NCBI GenBank assembly: GCA_019119575.1
Contig: DWWT01000017.1
Location: forward strand, 1-64,000
Reading direction: 5' to 3'
Length of the DNA stretch: 64,000 nt
Source: Candidatus Enterocloster excrementipullorum
GTDB lineage: Bacteria > Bacillota > Clostridia > Lachnospirales > Lachnospiraceae
The first letter of the stretch is position 1, and each line of letters opens with the position of its first letter. The notes under the pieces are model-generated. The model saw only the letters and a list, made by a program, of their open reading frames with translations. It searched no databases and was not told where the DNA came from. The translations under genes were made by a program, and so were the position numbers. Positions 55,893 through 63,898 of the stretch are shown here, one piece after another.

Positions 55893-55963
55893 TAACATAA
55901 AATATTTAAAGTTTCTGGAAGGGAAGGTCCTTCGCCTAAGGCGGGGGATCTTTCTGCTTTTTT
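55893..55963 (+). ncRNA. Candidate short transcript or leader ending in a terminator
   Basis: This is the stretch from the expected start of the 55858 promoter to a hairpin (about 55921-55955, with TTCGCC pairing GGCGGG and outer AAGG/TCTTT pairs) followed by six T. It could be a small RNA of about 70 nt or simply the terminator of the frl operon next to a chance promoter. No known RNA family is recognised. Confidence 0.35.
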
Positions 55964-55965
55964 GC

Positions 55966-55994
55966 TTGCCAACAGGGTAAAAGTGGGATATAAT
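55966..55994 (+). promoter_or_regulatory. Promoter facing the inserted IS element
   Basis: TTGCCA (55966-55971), a 17-nt spacer and TATAAT (55989-55994). The IS begins 64 nt on, so it probably once served the HAD gene now at 58302. Confidence 0.55.
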
Positions 55995-56080
55995 TAATTT
56001 CATATTTTACCTTGCTAATAAAATAAAGTGATACAAGGCAAGTGTACGGACGGTTCTCCCGAGTTTGCCACTTCTATAGG

Positions 56081-56162
56081 AGAAAAAAGCCTTGAAAGGT
56101 AGGATTTAACTATCTTTGCAATCTTAGAAAAAAGCCTTGAAAGGTAGGATTTAACTATCTTT
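56081..56162 (-). repeat. Tandem duplication of a terminator half
   Basis: A 37-bp unit occurs at 56081-56117 and 56126-56162 with a 45-bp period. On the minus strand the right copy forms the transposase terminator (AGCCCTGAAAG with CTTTCAAGGCT, then six T). The left copy repeats only its 3' part. Confidence 0.85.
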
Positions 56163-56195
56163 CAGGGCTCTTTGCCTCTTAATCTCGCAACGTAC

Positions 56196-58037
56196 TTAAA
56201 AAATATCTATCTTTGTCTTTAGCCGGAGCAGCTCCCCGCTGGAATACAGCTTCTGGGAAAGCCTGATCCCTATCGCATCCAGGATCTTCCCCAGATCCTC
56301 GTCATCTGCGTCCGCAAACCAATAACTGTTTTCTCCCATCCCCAGCACCTTCCACTTTTGCAGGGCTTTTTGTACCCGGCGTCCGCTTAACCCATACGTC
56401 CATTCCCGTCGGTCCCCTGCTTTGGGTGGATTCTTTTTCAGATATTTCCTTTGAATCAGCCGGATCATAACCAACGCAATCATGCAGATTAACAGATGCG
56501 CGTAAATGTGCTCCGGTGTCCGGACATACGCCGGACGTGTCTGAAGGGGCCCTTTCATTTCCTCAAACTGGTTTTCTATCCGGGAAAGGCCATGGTATTT
56601 ATCGATTACTTCCTGCTCATCCATATCCAGTTCACTGGTCCGGATCTGGTAGTACCCCATCAGCCCCGTATATTCCTCCAGCTTTTTCTCATCAATCATG
56701 GACAGCAGCTTCCTCGAATCATAAATCTCTCCCGTGTCCCGATTGACCACGTCTTTTGACAGAAAGCGTTTTATGCTTCCCGCCTGGGATTTCGTTACCC
56801 GGAAGGAGGATGGGCTTTCCTTCAGCTTCTCAATGAATTTCAGAAATGTCCTATGCTCCGCCACGTCCCTTTCATAAAAATGGCGGCTCCAGTAAACGAC
56901 GGATTTCTGTTTTACCTTCCTCTTTTTCCCATTTTTATCCTGCATAGTCACCGTAAGGATCCGGGACTTGTATTTGAAGTTTTCATTGACTTGTATATAC
57001 CCCTCCTGTTTCAATGCCCATTGGCGGTCTTCCTTCGTGCTTTTCCGCAGGCTCTTACTGATGATATAGCCGTTTCCGCCGTCCAGAAGGTCACACATGA
57101 TCGGCCCATTGCAAATCCCCCGGTCCGCGACAAAAAGGAATCTCTGGCGGAAGCCCATCTTCCGTATGGTCTGCTCATAGCTAGGAACCGCGGTGCAGGC
57201 ATCCAGTGTATTTCCGGGAAAAAGACTGATGGAGATTGGAATCCCGGAATTGTCCAGGAACATCGCCATCTGAACAATGGGTTCTTTTCGGTTTTCCTTG
57301 CTGACGCCAAGCTGCCGCAGGCCTTTTTGGATAACCTTTCCCTCCTCATCCTCCAGGTTCGGATCCGGCTGTCCGATTTCGAAATAGAAGTTTGTCACAT
57401 CATAAAAAAGCAAAGAGGTATCCCTTCCCATTCCCTTCTGAATGGAGGAATCCATCCTTTTTAGGATCTGCAGACGGTTTTTATAGATCACATCCAGAGT
57501 GTCATATACATGGAAGAGATATGGGTCATCCTTCACAATGGGCAGATAGTATTCCCCATTTTCCCGGACAGTTGCAGACTTAGAGGCAGGATCCATAATC
57601 CGGCCAAAGACCAGAAGGCGCACATAATCCACCAGGTCATACTGAATTTTCGAATTATGTTTAATGGACGCAAAAAGTTCTGCCAGTCCCAGCTGCTGAA
57701 AAATCCGGTCCAGAAGGAGCTGGGAGCAGTACCTGGGGTGGGCAAAGGAAGAAGAAAAGATATCCGCTGCCGTGGAGAGGCCATGCTCCTGTGGGACAAT
57801 GGGCTGGGAGACGTAAGGCTTTAAGGAGTCAATGAGAGGGCTGCCCTCCTTAAAGGACTGTTTTAAGCGTTTTACATAATCGGGCTTTCCATCATCGAAA
57901 CGGGAAAGAGGCCCGATGGAGAGCTCAGTATGTTTGTAAGAAGTGATCTTGTTGGGATCACTTTTTGAAGGACGCCGCACGCTTCGCACCAGCCTAAGAT
58001 AAGGAATTCCATTGTTGTTATAACATTCAATAAACAT
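56196..58037 (-). CDS. IS1634 family transposase
   Basis: 613 residues. The N-terminal RSVRRPSKSDPNKITSYKHT and LSRFDDGKPDYVKRLKQSF, the DDE-type core with YDVTNFYFEIGQPDPN and FVADRGICNGPIM, and the C-terminal IENQFEEMKGPLQTRPAYVR and HIYAHLLICMIALVMIRL are typical of IS1634/IS1549-type transposases. The frame is intact and the element is probably active or recently so. On the minus strand it has its own promoter: TTGCTT (58103-58098), 17 nt and TATAAT (58080-58075). Confidence 0.92.
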   Translation of the reverse strand: MFIECYNNNGIPYLRLVRSVRRPSKSDPNKITSYKHTELSIGPLSRFDDGKPDYVKRLKQSFKEGSPLIDSLKPYVSQPIVPQEHGLSTAADIFSSSFAHPRYCSQLLLDRIFQQLGLAELFASIKHNSKIQYDLVDYVRLLVFGRIMDPASKSATVRENGEYYLPIVKDDPYLFHVYDTLDVIYKNRLQILKRMDSSIQKGMGRDTSLLFYDVTNFYFEIGQPDPNLEDEEGKVIQKGLRQLGVSKENRKEPIVQMAMFLDNSGIPISISLFPGNTLDACTAVPSYEQTIRKMGFRQRFLFVADRGICNGPIMCDLLDGGNGYIISKSLRKSTKEDRQWALKQEGYIQVNENFKYKSRILTVTMQDKNGKKRKVKQKSVVYWSRHFYERDVAEHRTFLKFIEKLKESPSSFRVTKSQAGSIKRFLSKDVVNRDTGEIYDSRKLLSMIDEKKLEEYTGLMGYYQIRTSELDMDEQEVIDKYHGLSRIENQFEEMKGPLQTRPAYVRTPEHIYAHLLICMIALVMIRLIQRKYLKKNPPKAGDRREWTYGLSGRRVQKALQKWKVLGMGENSYWFADADDEDLGKILDAIGIRLSQKLYSSGELLRLKTKIDIF

Positions 58038-58074
58038 AAAACCGCCCCTTTAGATGCCTATAAACCTATGTATA

Positions 58075-58103
58075 ATTATATCGCAAGTAAAAAGAAAAAG
58101 CAA
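58075..58103 (-). promoter_or_regulatory. Transposase promoter
   Basis: Minus strand TTGCTT, a 17-nt spacer and TATAAT, inside the IS and about 40 nt before the transposase ATG. Confidence 0.7.
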
Positions 58104-58217
58104 GGGGAATAGGCAAATTTCCTTGCTTTTTGAAGTTTTTCATTCAACTGTAATAGCTATGAAGTGGCAAACTCGGGGTATAGCACCCGGAAGGCAGAAT
58201 GACAAAGGAAAAAATGC

Positions 58218-58256
58218 TTGAATAATCAGTCCGAATACGATATAACAAAATAGAAT
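58218..58256 (+). promoter_or_regulatory. HAD gene promoter with the shared FrlR-type motif
   Basis: TTGAAT (58218-58223), a 17-nt spacer and TATAAC (58241-58246). The core GATATAACAAAATAG is identical to that at the kinase operon promoter. Confidence 0.75.
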
Positions 58257-58301
58257 AATTGCATGGCAGTTCAGAACAACAGGGAGGAAATTAGAAAGCT
58301 C

Positions 58302-58970
58302 ATGATGAAAGCGCTTATATTTGACATGGACGGAGTGATTATAGACAGTGAGCCGGGCAGCATGGAGCAGATACTGGCGTTCGTGCGCTCGAAACGGCCG
58401 GAGGTGACCCGAAAGGAGCTCTACCAGATCGTAGGGCGGACCAGCAGGGATGTGTGGACGAGGATTGCGGGGGTGATCGGCTGGGACAAGGACTGGCTTG
58501 CGACGCGGACCGAGTACCGGGAGGTATGGCAGCCGGCTCACCCGCACACGGTGAATTACCATGAAATTTTCCGGCCGGCGGCTCTGGACATTCTCAAGTG
58601 GGCCAGGGAAAAGGGAATGCGGACCGCAGTTGCGTCCTCCACGGCCTATGAGAAGGTGAAAACGATTCTCACCCAGGTGGGCGTAGCTCCCTATCTGGAT
58701 GTGATTGTCAGCGGGGAGCAATTTAAGGAGAGCAAGCCGAACCCGGAGATTTACTTGAAGACCGCCCAGCTTCTGGGAGCACTCCCGAAAGAGTGCATCG
58801 CCATTGAGGATTCCACGGTGGGAATCACGGCGGCCCACCGGGCGGGGGTGAAGGTGATTGCCCTGCGGGACGACCGCTTTGACTTTGACCGCAGCCTCGC
58901 TGACGGAGAGATCGGGGCGCTGGAGGAGTTTATCGGACTTTATGAGAGGGAGGAAGGTTGCAGGCCGTGA
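58302..58970 (+). CDS. HAD hydrolase, beta-phosphoglucomutase-like
   Basis: 222 residues. Motif I is ALIFDMDGVIIDSEPGS, with AVASSTAYEKVKTIL as motif II and KPNPEIYLKTAQLLGALPKE and CIAIEDSTVGITAAHRAGVK as III/IV. DMDGVIIDSEP is the beta-phosphoglucomutase/sugar phosphatase type. The start is uncertain: ATG 58302 and 58305 follow GGAGG at long spacing (14-17 nt), and ATG 58263 has no site. It carries the same promoter motif as the frl-like operon, so it probably acts on a sugar phosphate of that pathway. Its 3' end overlaps the convergent phosphatase gene by 41 nt. Confidence 0.88.
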   Translation: MMKALIFDMDGVIIDSEPGSMEQILAFVRSKRPEVTRKELYQIVGRTSRDVWTRIAGVIGWDKDWLATRTEYREVWQPAHPHTVNYHEIFRPAALDILKWAREKGMRTAVASSTAYEKVKTILTQVGVAPYLDVIVSGEQFKESKPNPEIYLKTAQLLGALPKECIAIEDSTVGITAAHRAGVKVIALRDDRFDFDRSLADGEIGALEEFIGLYEREEGCRP

Positions 58971-59520
58971 TATGGAAGCCCTGCCTGCGATTCCCCTCAA
59001 TGATGGTGATGCCTCCGTTTGACAGTTTTGTTTTCCCGGTGCCCATTTCATAGTCGGAGAGGCCGGCTATGAGCACGTTGATGGCAGCGCCGTGGGACAC
59101 GGCGGCGATGACGGGGATGCCGGTTTTATCCAGCTTTTCGAGCGCCTTTTCCATGCGGGCCAGGACATGGGCAAAGGGCTCCATCCCGCCGGCCTCGCTT
59201 CCCGCGGAGATGGAAAAATAGTCGGAGCGGTCTTTTATGTACTGGCCGGAATATTCTCCTAAATCCCGCTCGATGAGCTCCGGCAGGTTCTGCACCGCCT
59301 CACGGGGGAGGGCCAGCTGTTCGGCGATGATTTCCCCGGTGCGGCGGGCGCGCACAAGGGGACTGGTAAAGACTGCCTGTACGCCTGCGCCGGCCAGAGC
59401 GCGGCCGCAGGCTTCGGCCTGGGAGATGCCTGTCTCATTTAACGGGATATCTTCCCTCCCCTGAAAGCGCATCAGGCGGTTCCAATCGGTTTCTCCGTGA
59501 CGGATGAGATATAATTTCAT
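58930..59520 (-). CDS. Histidine phosphatase family protein (phosphoglycerate mutase-like)
   Basis: 196 residues. The start MKLYLIRHGETDWNRLMRFQ contains the RHG catalytic motif, and FTSPLVRARRTGEIIA and VIAAVSHGAAINVLIAGL carry the second arginine and histidine. It is of the CobC/GpmB size class, and the substrate is unknown. AGGAG precedes the ATG. It converges on the HAD gene with a 41-nt overlap and no room for a terminator between them. Confidence 0.9.
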   Translation of the reverse strand: MKLYLIRHGETDWNRLMRFQGREDIPLNETGISQAEACGRALAGAGVQAVFTSPLVRARRTGEIIAEQLALPREAVQNLPELIERDLGEYSGQYIKDRSDYFSISAGSEAGGMEPFAHVLARMEKALEKLDKTGIPVIAAVSHGAAINVLIAGLSDYEMGTGKTKLSNGGITIIEGNRRQGFHITACNLPPSHKVR

Positions 59521-59653
59521 ATGGGGGTACTCCTTTGCTGACTTTATGTGTTAGTATTATACCACGTCTTAGGAAGGCTGGGGAGCGGCAAAGGAGGAAA
59601 CGTTGCTAAAAAATGCTAAAGCAATGTCAGTTAGTTAAGAAAGAGACCTGTTC

Positions 59654-60585
59654 TTAAAGAAATAAAGATTCCCTCTTCATGGGAGAATGAATGGCGGCCT
59701 GCAGCCTTGGATATTTCCTGTCCTTACGCAAGGGAATCAGCTCCTTACGGAGCAGAGCTGCTATGTTCATTCGGCCTTCCTCCGGGGGCAAACGGAGGAA
59801 GGCCCTGCAAATGTGGGCAGTCCTTGTGAAGTTCACCTGATATGCATACTTCGTGTTCCCGGCTTCCGGTACTGTGGACTGTACAAGAGCTTCCGTTATA
59901 TTATACAGGAGAAGCCTCGCGTACACTTCCTGCTCAACATGCATGGCTTTGCAGGAGTGGAAGCTGGTCATTCCGATGGTGTATTTCAGATCGCGGTAGG
60001 CGCATTCAATCTTCCACCTCGAAAAATAGAGTCCGGCGAGCCGCTCCGGTGGGAATTGCGTGGGGGAAAGGTTTGTGACAAGGCACTCATACATGCCGGA
60101 GGGAAGCTGCATTCTGACAGCCCGGAAGGTCATCGTGTAAGTATCGTCAGAACCGTACTGCACATAGTCGAAGGAAATGTCTGCCTCTATAAAACGGGGA
60201 TGGCTTCCCGGCAGGATGGGGATTCCTTTGGATAGGACATCCTTGGAACGGAAGAGGAAATGCTGGCCTTTCTCCATGGCATGAGCCATGTTGTTGTAGG
60301 AACAGTATCCCCGGTCTGCGATATAGATATCGCTGGTTTCTGGAATGAGGGGGATACGGTCTACCATGGGGCAGAAGGCGCGGAATTCGTCCTTTTTATG
60401 GACAGGCTGGAGGAAAGCATCTATATACAGGTGGGAATCCATATCAAACAGAGTGTTTACATGAATACTGTAAAAGCCTTTCGCGGAATGGCCTCCGGAT
60501 ACGAAGTAGCTGTCGGGAGAGAAGCGGGGAGCGCTGTAGAAAGAGGCGGTGGAACCATCAGCGGCAAGGCAGCGGTAGCCCGGGT
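59654..60585 (-). pseudogene. Relic of an IS4-family transposase
   Basis: The minus strand reads GYRCLAADGSTASFYSAPRF (from about 60585, with the first catalytic Asp), then YSIHVNTLFDMDSHLYIDAF, IYIADRGYCSYNNMAH (second Asp) and LAGLYFSRWKIECAYRDLKY (the YREK-like Glu region). The first 350 nt of the gene are missing, so it is truncated. The ATG at 60442 is only an internal codon. Confidence 0.8.
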
Positions 60586-61440
60586 CATATCTTTGTAGGT
60601 CGCATAGTTGGAAGCCTTGTCTGCCAGTTTCCGAATCTCAGCTTTTTGTTTTTTCGCCAGTGCTGGATTGTAAGAGACAATTCTCTTTTCCGCCACGGAG
60701 AACGTCGTCACAGCCACTTTCCCGGTCTCCGGATTGGGTCCCTGGAAGCGATAGGGAAAGGTATCCACGCAGGACTTGAGGCGGTATAAAAGATTCCCGT
60801 CTCGATCCGTGTAATCCGTCCACACATTTTGGTCGTTTTCCAAAGTGAGCCATTCCTTTTCTTTCGCGCTTAAGTTCCTGCCATGGATGGACTTGGAGAA
60901 AATGTACCCGTCAGTGGCTTCCTTCACGGCAGCGTAAATATTCCTGGCACAATTAAGGCCTTTATCCGCGACCTGCACGGTCTTCCCGGAAATCCGATGC
61001 CGGTTCTCTTTGGAGGGGCCTTTCTGCTTATCTTCACAGGGCAGATCGATCTCAAAATAATAATTCGTACAATCAAAAAATGCATGGCTGAAATCTCTCG
61101 GGTAATACTGCTCATAGCAATGGTTAAAGAGCTCGATATATTTTTTGTAGGATTCGCCAATAAAAGCCAGGCCGTCGTAAACCTGGTCCTCGGAAATGGG
61201 GAAGCTGTTGTAAAGATGGGGAAAAACCGCGGAGACGGTTTTGGCTTTTGAGCAGGGAGAAATCACCCGAGAAAAAATGAGCTGGGCCATCATGTGATAT
61301 ACGCTGAACTGGAAGCGCATTTGGGCAGACAGGATGTCTATGACTTCCCTGACATTCAGTTCTTTTAAAAGAGTATGGAGGAGAAAATGCCCGAGACTGT
61401 ATTCCGCGGGGGAAGCAAAAGCGCGAGGACGGGTTTCCTC
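60586..61440 (-). pseudogene. Relic of an IS1634-type transposase, fused to the IS4 relic
   Basis: The minus strand reads SLGHFLLHTLLKELNVREVI, FQFSVYHMMAQLIFSRVISP, CSKAKTVSAVF, FFDCTNYYFEIDLPCEDKQK, GKTVQVADKGLNCARNIYAA and RKLADKASNYATYKDMTR, where it runs straight into the IS4 relic. A stretch expected between QKGPSKENRH and GKTVQVADKG is missing, so it also has an internal deletion. It is not the same subtype as the intact element at 56058. Confidence 0.78.
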
Positions 61441-61508
61441 GGCGACGGAAGACGGGACTAGTTAGAAAATTTTATTAGAAAATTTTTGCACATTTTCAGT
61501 AAAAATGC

Positions 61509-61537
61509 TTGCATTTCCCAATACAAGATGGTATAGT
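61509..61537 (+). promoter_or_regulatory. rimP-nusA-infB operon promoter
   Basis: TTGCAT (61509-61514), a 17-nt spacer and TATAGT (61532-61537). It lies directly beyond the decayed insertion sequences. Confidence 0.7.
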
Positions 61538-61566
61538 ATCCATGATAACTAACGTAGATTACTGAT

Positions 61567-61592
61567 AAAGAGTGGGCGCCGGTCCACTCTTT
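61567..61592 (+). promoter_or_regulatory. rimP leader hairpin
   Basis: A perfect 9-bp stem AAAGAGTGG / CCACTCTTT with an 8-nt loop, in the leader just before rimP. Similar short hairpins precede rimP in other Clostridia; a role in attenuation or autoregulation is possible. Confidence 0.6.
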
Positions 61593-61623
61593 CGTATTGT
61601 TATGGAGGAAAGGTGGTGGAAGA

Positions 61624-62091
61624 ATGGCAAAGAAGGAAAACTACGAAAGCCGGGTGGAGGCCTATCTTCTCCCGCTGATGGAGAAGCACGGATTCGAATT
61701 GGTGGATGTAGAGTATGTGAAAGAGGCGGGCACCTGGTATCTTCGGGCCTACATTGATAAAGAGGGCGGAATCGGAGTAGACGACTGTGAGGTCATCAGC
61801 CGGAGCCTAAGCGACTGGCTGGACGAGGAGGACTTTATAAACGACAGCTATGTTTTGGAGGTGAGTTCTCCGGGACTGGACCGGCCTTTGAAAAAAGAGA
61901 AGGATTTTGTCCGGAGCATAGGAAAGGACGTGGACGTCCGTCTTTACCGGCAGATTGACCGGCAGAAAGAATTTACCGGGGCCCTGACGGCATATGATGA
62001 TAAGACGGTCACCCTCACCATGGAGGACGGCAGCCAGAGGGTATTTGATAAGGACGATATTGCGCTGATTCGCCTTGCGCTGGATTTTTAA
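61624..62091 (+). CDS. rimP: Ribosome maturation factor RimP
   Basis: 155 residues. It assists 30S assembly. VEAYLLPLMEKHGFELVDVE, YVLEVSSPGLDRPLKKEKDF and DIALIRLALDF are the family landmarks. The start is ATG 61624; a longer frame from an upstream TTG is not family-like. It is the first gene of the conserved rimP-nusA-rnpM-ylxQ-infB operon. Confidence 0.96.
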   Translation: MAKKENYESRVEAYLLPLMEKHGFELVDVEYVKEAGTWYLRAYIDKEGGIGVDDCEVISRSLSDWLDEEDFINDSYVLEVSSPGLDRPLKKEKDFVRSIGKDVDVRLYRQIDRQKEFTGALTAYDDKTVTLTMEDGSQRVFDKDDIALIRLALDF

Positions 62092-62109
62092 TCAATGAGG
62101 AGGATAAAC

Positions 62110-63267
62110 ATGAACAAGGAACTGTTGGAGGCATTGGAGGTATTGGAGAAGGAGAGAAATATCTCCAAGGATGTCATGATCGAGGCCATAGAGAATTCTC
62201 TGATTACCGCCTGTAAGAATCACTTTGGGAAGGCGGACAATGTGAGAGTGACTATGAATAAGGATACGGGAGATTTTGCTGTGTACGCGGAGAAGACCGT
62301 GGTGGAGCAGGTGGAGGATCCGGTGCTGGAGATCAGCCTGACGGATGCCAAGATGATGAGCCCCAGATACGAGTGCGGCGATACGGTGCAGATTCCCCTG
62401 GATTCCAAAAAATTTGGGCGGATTGCCACTCAGAATGCCAAGAATGTGATCCTCCAGAAAATCCGCGAGGAGGAGCGCAAATCCCTCTACAATGATTACT
62501 ATTCGATGGAGAAGGATGTGACCACCGGCATTGTCCAGCGCTATCTGGGCAAGAACATCAGCATTAATCTGGGCCGGGTTGACGCTATTTTGAACGAGAG
62601 CGAACAAGTAAAGGGAGAGAGCTTTAAGCCCACGGAGCGGATCAAGGTGTATATCCTTGAAGTGAAGGATACTCCTAAGGGCCCCAGGATTTCTGTGTCC
62701 AGAACCCACCCGGATCTGGTGAAGCGCCTCTTTGAATCTGAGGTGGCGGAGGTTCGGGACGGAACCGTGGAGATCAAAGCGATTGCCAGGGAGGCGGGAT
62801 CCCGCACCAAGATCGCGGTGCAGTCCCATGATCCCAATGTGGATCCCGTGGGTGCGTGCGTGGGATTGAACGGCGCCAGGGTTAATTCCGTGGTGAGCGA
62901 GCTGCGGGGAGAGAAGATTGATATTATCAACTGGGACGACAATCCCGCATATCTTATTGAGAATGCCTTAAGCCCCGCCAAGGTGATCTGCGTGGTGGCC
63001 GACGAGGAGGAGAGGGAAGCGCAGGTTATCGTGCCGGATTATCAGCTCTCCCTGGCGATCGGCAAAGAGGGGCAGAACGCCAGACTGGCGGCACGGCTTA
63101 CCGGATTTAAGATTGATATCAAGAGCGAGACACAGGCTAAGGAGATGGGGCTTTTCGAGCAGATGGGACTGCAGTACGGGGATGCCCCGGAGCCCGAGTA
63201 TCCCTCTCTGGATGAGGAGGAAGGTCAGGACGCTCAGGAAGACTACCAGGAGTACGACGGACAGTAA
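62110..63267 (+). CDS. nusA: Transcription termination/antitermination factor NusA
   Basis: 385 residues. The N-terminal RNA-polymerase-binding domain (ALEVLEKERNISKDVMIEAI) is followed by S1 (TGIVQRYLGKNISINLGRVD) and the two KH domains (VGLNGARVNSVVSELRGEKI and LAIGKEGQNARLAARLTGFK). The C-terminus is an acidic tail (about 360-385, Asp/Glu/Gln-rich) without the AR repeats of E. coli. GAGGAGG precedes ATG 62110. Confidence 0.97.
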   Translation: MNKELLEALEVLEKERNISKDVMIEAIENSLITACKNHFGKADNVRVTMNKDTGDFAVYAEKTVVEQVEDPVLEISLTDAKMMSPRYECGDTVQIPLDSKKFGRIATQNAKNVILQKIREEERKSLYNDYYSMEKDVTTGIVQRYLGKNISINLGRVDAILNESEQVKGESFKPTERIKVYILEVKDTPKGPRISVSRTHPDLVKRLFESEVAEVRDGTVEIKAIAREAGSRTKIAVQSHDPNVDPVGACVGLNGARVNSVVSELRGEKIDIINWDDNPAYLIENALSPAKVICVVADEEEREAQVIVPDYQLSLAIGKEGQNARLAARLTGFKIDIKSETQAKEMGLFEQMGLQYGDAPEPEYPSLDEEEGQDAQEDYQEYDGQ

Positions 63268-63300
63268 GAGGAAGAACTCTGAAGGATTGGAGTGATATAG

Positions 63301-63573
63301 GTGAGCATGAAAAAGGTTCCTCTCAGGCAGTGCATTGGCTGCGGGGAGATGAAGAGCAAGAGGGAAATGATCCGAGTGATTAAGACGCCGGAGGATGAGA
63401 TCCTGCTGGATGCCACAGGCCGCAAGAATGGAAGAGGCGCGTACCTGTGCCCGGCCATGGAATGCCTGAAAAAGGCGGTAAAGAGCAAGGGACTTGAGCG
63501 GTCATTTAAAATGGCGATTCCCCCTGAGGTATATCAGGCTCTGGAAAAGGAGATGGAAAAACTTGAACAATGA
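63301..63573 (+). CDS. rnpM: RNase P modulator RnpM (YlxR)
   Basis: 90 residues with a GTG start, 8 nt after GGAG. VPLRQCIGCGEMKSKREMIR, GRKNGRGAYLCP and ECLKKAVKSKGLERSF are the DUF448 signature. RnpM of Bacillus binds and slows RNase P. It overlaps the next start. An ATG two codons in is an alternative start. Confidence 0.92.
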   Translation: MSMKKVPLRQCIGCGEMKSKREMIRVIKTPEDEILLDATGRKNGRGAYLCPAMECLKKAVKSKGLERSFKMAIPPEVYQALEKEMEKLEQ

Positions 63574-63898
63574 TAAAAAGATTTTCGGTCTCATCGGATT
63601 GGCGGCCAGAGCCCGAAAGGTGGCCAGCGGAGGATTCATGACGGAAAACGCTATAAAGAGCGGAAAGTCCCATATGGTGCTCCTCTCTGTGGAGGCCTCG
63701 GATAACACAAAGAAGAAATTTACCAATATGTGCGCTCACTATAAAATTCCGATCTATATATTTGGAAGCAAGGATGAACTGGGGCACGCCATGGGCCAGG
63801 AAATGCGCACAGTTCTGTCCGTGAATGATGCAGGGTTCGCGAAGGCGATGAGGGAACGAATGAATAATGATGGAGGTAGTTTGAATGAGAGTAAGTGA
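63563..63898 (+). CDS. L7Ae-like ribosomal protein (YlxQ)
   Basis: 111 residues. KIFGLIGLAARARKVASGGF, VLLSVEASDNTKKKFTNMCA and IPIYIFGSKDELGHAMG match the YlxQ/L7Ae/L30e family of RNA-binding proteins. The probable start is TTG 63563, 10 nt after GGAG, overlapping the rnpM stop; no ATG is available in frame close by. Such a start implies coupling to rnpM. Confidence 0.88.
   Translation: MNNDKKIFGLIGLAARARKVASGGFMTENAIKSGKSHMVLLSVEASDNTKKKFTNMCAHYKIPIYIFGSKDELGHAMGQEMRTVLSVNDAGFAKAMRERMNNDGGSLNESK

Larger units (their letters stand above)
56058..58177 (-). mobile_element. IS1634-type insertion sequence, complete
   Basis: Terminal inverted repeats CCCGAGTTTGCCACTTC (56058-56074) and its exact reverse complement (58161-58177) enclose 2120 bp with a single intact transposase gene. 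The ends are near-perfect for 17 bp. No clear target duplication is seen (GTTCT on the left, GTATA on the right). It separates the frl-like operon from the HAD gene. Confidence 0.85.

Noticed and set aside
56058..58177. Target-site duplication of the IS
   Set aside because: The bases flanking the two inverted repeats do not match, so no duplication can be claimed.
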